A stretch of DNA of 64,000 nt, taken from contig OX442314.1 of the NCBI GenBank assembly GCA_949358305.1, positions 34,653,608 through 34,717,607 of the forward strand. The letters are read 5' to 3'. Each line of letters opens with the position of its first letter. Position 1 is the first letter of the stretch. The translations under genes were made by a program, and so were the position numbers. This DNA comes from Strigamia acuminata (Eukaryota > Arthropoda > Chilopoda > Geophilomorpha > Linotaeniidae). Below the pieces are notes generated by a model. That model saw only the letters and a list, made by a program, of their open reading frames with translations, did no database searches and was not told the DNA's origin. This document shows, piece after piece, positions 63,646 to 64,000 of this stretch.

Positions 63646-64000
63646 GGCCAAGGACCGTAACGGGTCGAAAACGGGCCGCAACGGGTCGAAAACGGCCGCA
63701 ACGGGTCGAAAACGGCCCGCACGGGCCGTTAACGGGCCGTCGACGATCCCGTCACGATCCCGCAACGGCCCGCACGGGCCGTTAACGGGCCGCTGACGGT
63801 CCCGTCACGATCCCGTCACGGCCTTCGTTCCCGGACTTCGGCTCGCCGACGGCCCGTACGACCTCACGCGGGCCGTTAACGGGCCGTTAACGGCCCGTTA
63901 ACGGCCCGTTAACGGCGTAAAACCAAAAACAGGATTCGAGATTAATGTCTATGAATGTTGTACGCGTTTTCATGTACGTGTTGTCGGTTGTTGATTTTTT
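63384..64000. repeat. Palindromic cassette 6, cut by the window edge
   Basis: Left module 63384-63640 and the start of its array with one spacer (63931). Array order matches the start of cassette 1. Confidence 0.85.

Overview
This window is nuclear DNA of an animal, most likely an arthropod or other small-genome invertebrate; I cannot name the species. Evidence: intact Ty1/copia and Ty3/gypsy LTR retrotransposons plus BEL/Pao debris, a copia primer site complementary to half of initiator tRNA-Met (a copia trait), spliced genes with 60-65 nt GT-AG introns, and heterochromatin-like satellite. Nothing looks bacterial.

Positions 1-4369 hold most of a copia element (copy 1; its 5' end lies outside the window). 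Positions 4.4-39.6 kb form an AT-rich domain built from eight head-to-tail copies of a two-gene module on the minus strand. I call the genes X and Y. X is a two-exon gene for a roughly 93-residue secreted cysteine-rich protein. Y, just downstream in transcription order, is a short ORF with one hydrophobic segment. The eight pairs (Y/X) lie at about 4.6/5.3-10.4, 11.8/13.9, 16.3/16.8, 18.1/18.9, 20.3/21.1, 22.9/33.7, 35.8/36.7 and 37.8/39.0 kb. X is intact in copies b, c, e and g, and broken in a, d, f and h. Modules are separated by 20-21 bp minisatellites, most with a GCCATTT core. A complete copia element (5492-10265, identical LTRs, TSD TAACA) sits inside the intron of the first X copy. A complete gypsy element (23428-33652, identical 820 bp LTRs, TSD ATTT) landed two bases beyond the stop codon of another X copy, so that gene pair is now 10 kb apart. 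There is also a hAT-like fold-back element (15333-16035) and a BEL/Pao fossil (13150-13722).

At about 39.68 kb the sequence changes abruptly to GC-rich complex satellite, which fills the rest of the window apart from about 2 kb of single-copy sequence (55.8-57.7 kb). Its basic object is a cassette: inverted terminal modules of 0.1-0.25 kb flanking a palindromic GTTAAC-rich array punctuated by a conserved spacer of about 95 bp (16 spacers). Six cassettes are visible. Three belong to a 3,714 bp higher-order repeat that carries two (once three) 1,015 bp subrepeats. Three nearly identical 1 kb leader modules begin at the same TTAACC boundary (39679, 57668, 62677).

The most novel items are the X-Y gene-pair array, a candidate alternatively spliced accessory ORF in the env position of the gypsy element, and the inverted-repeat-bounded palindromic cassettes that seem to have seeded the satellite.
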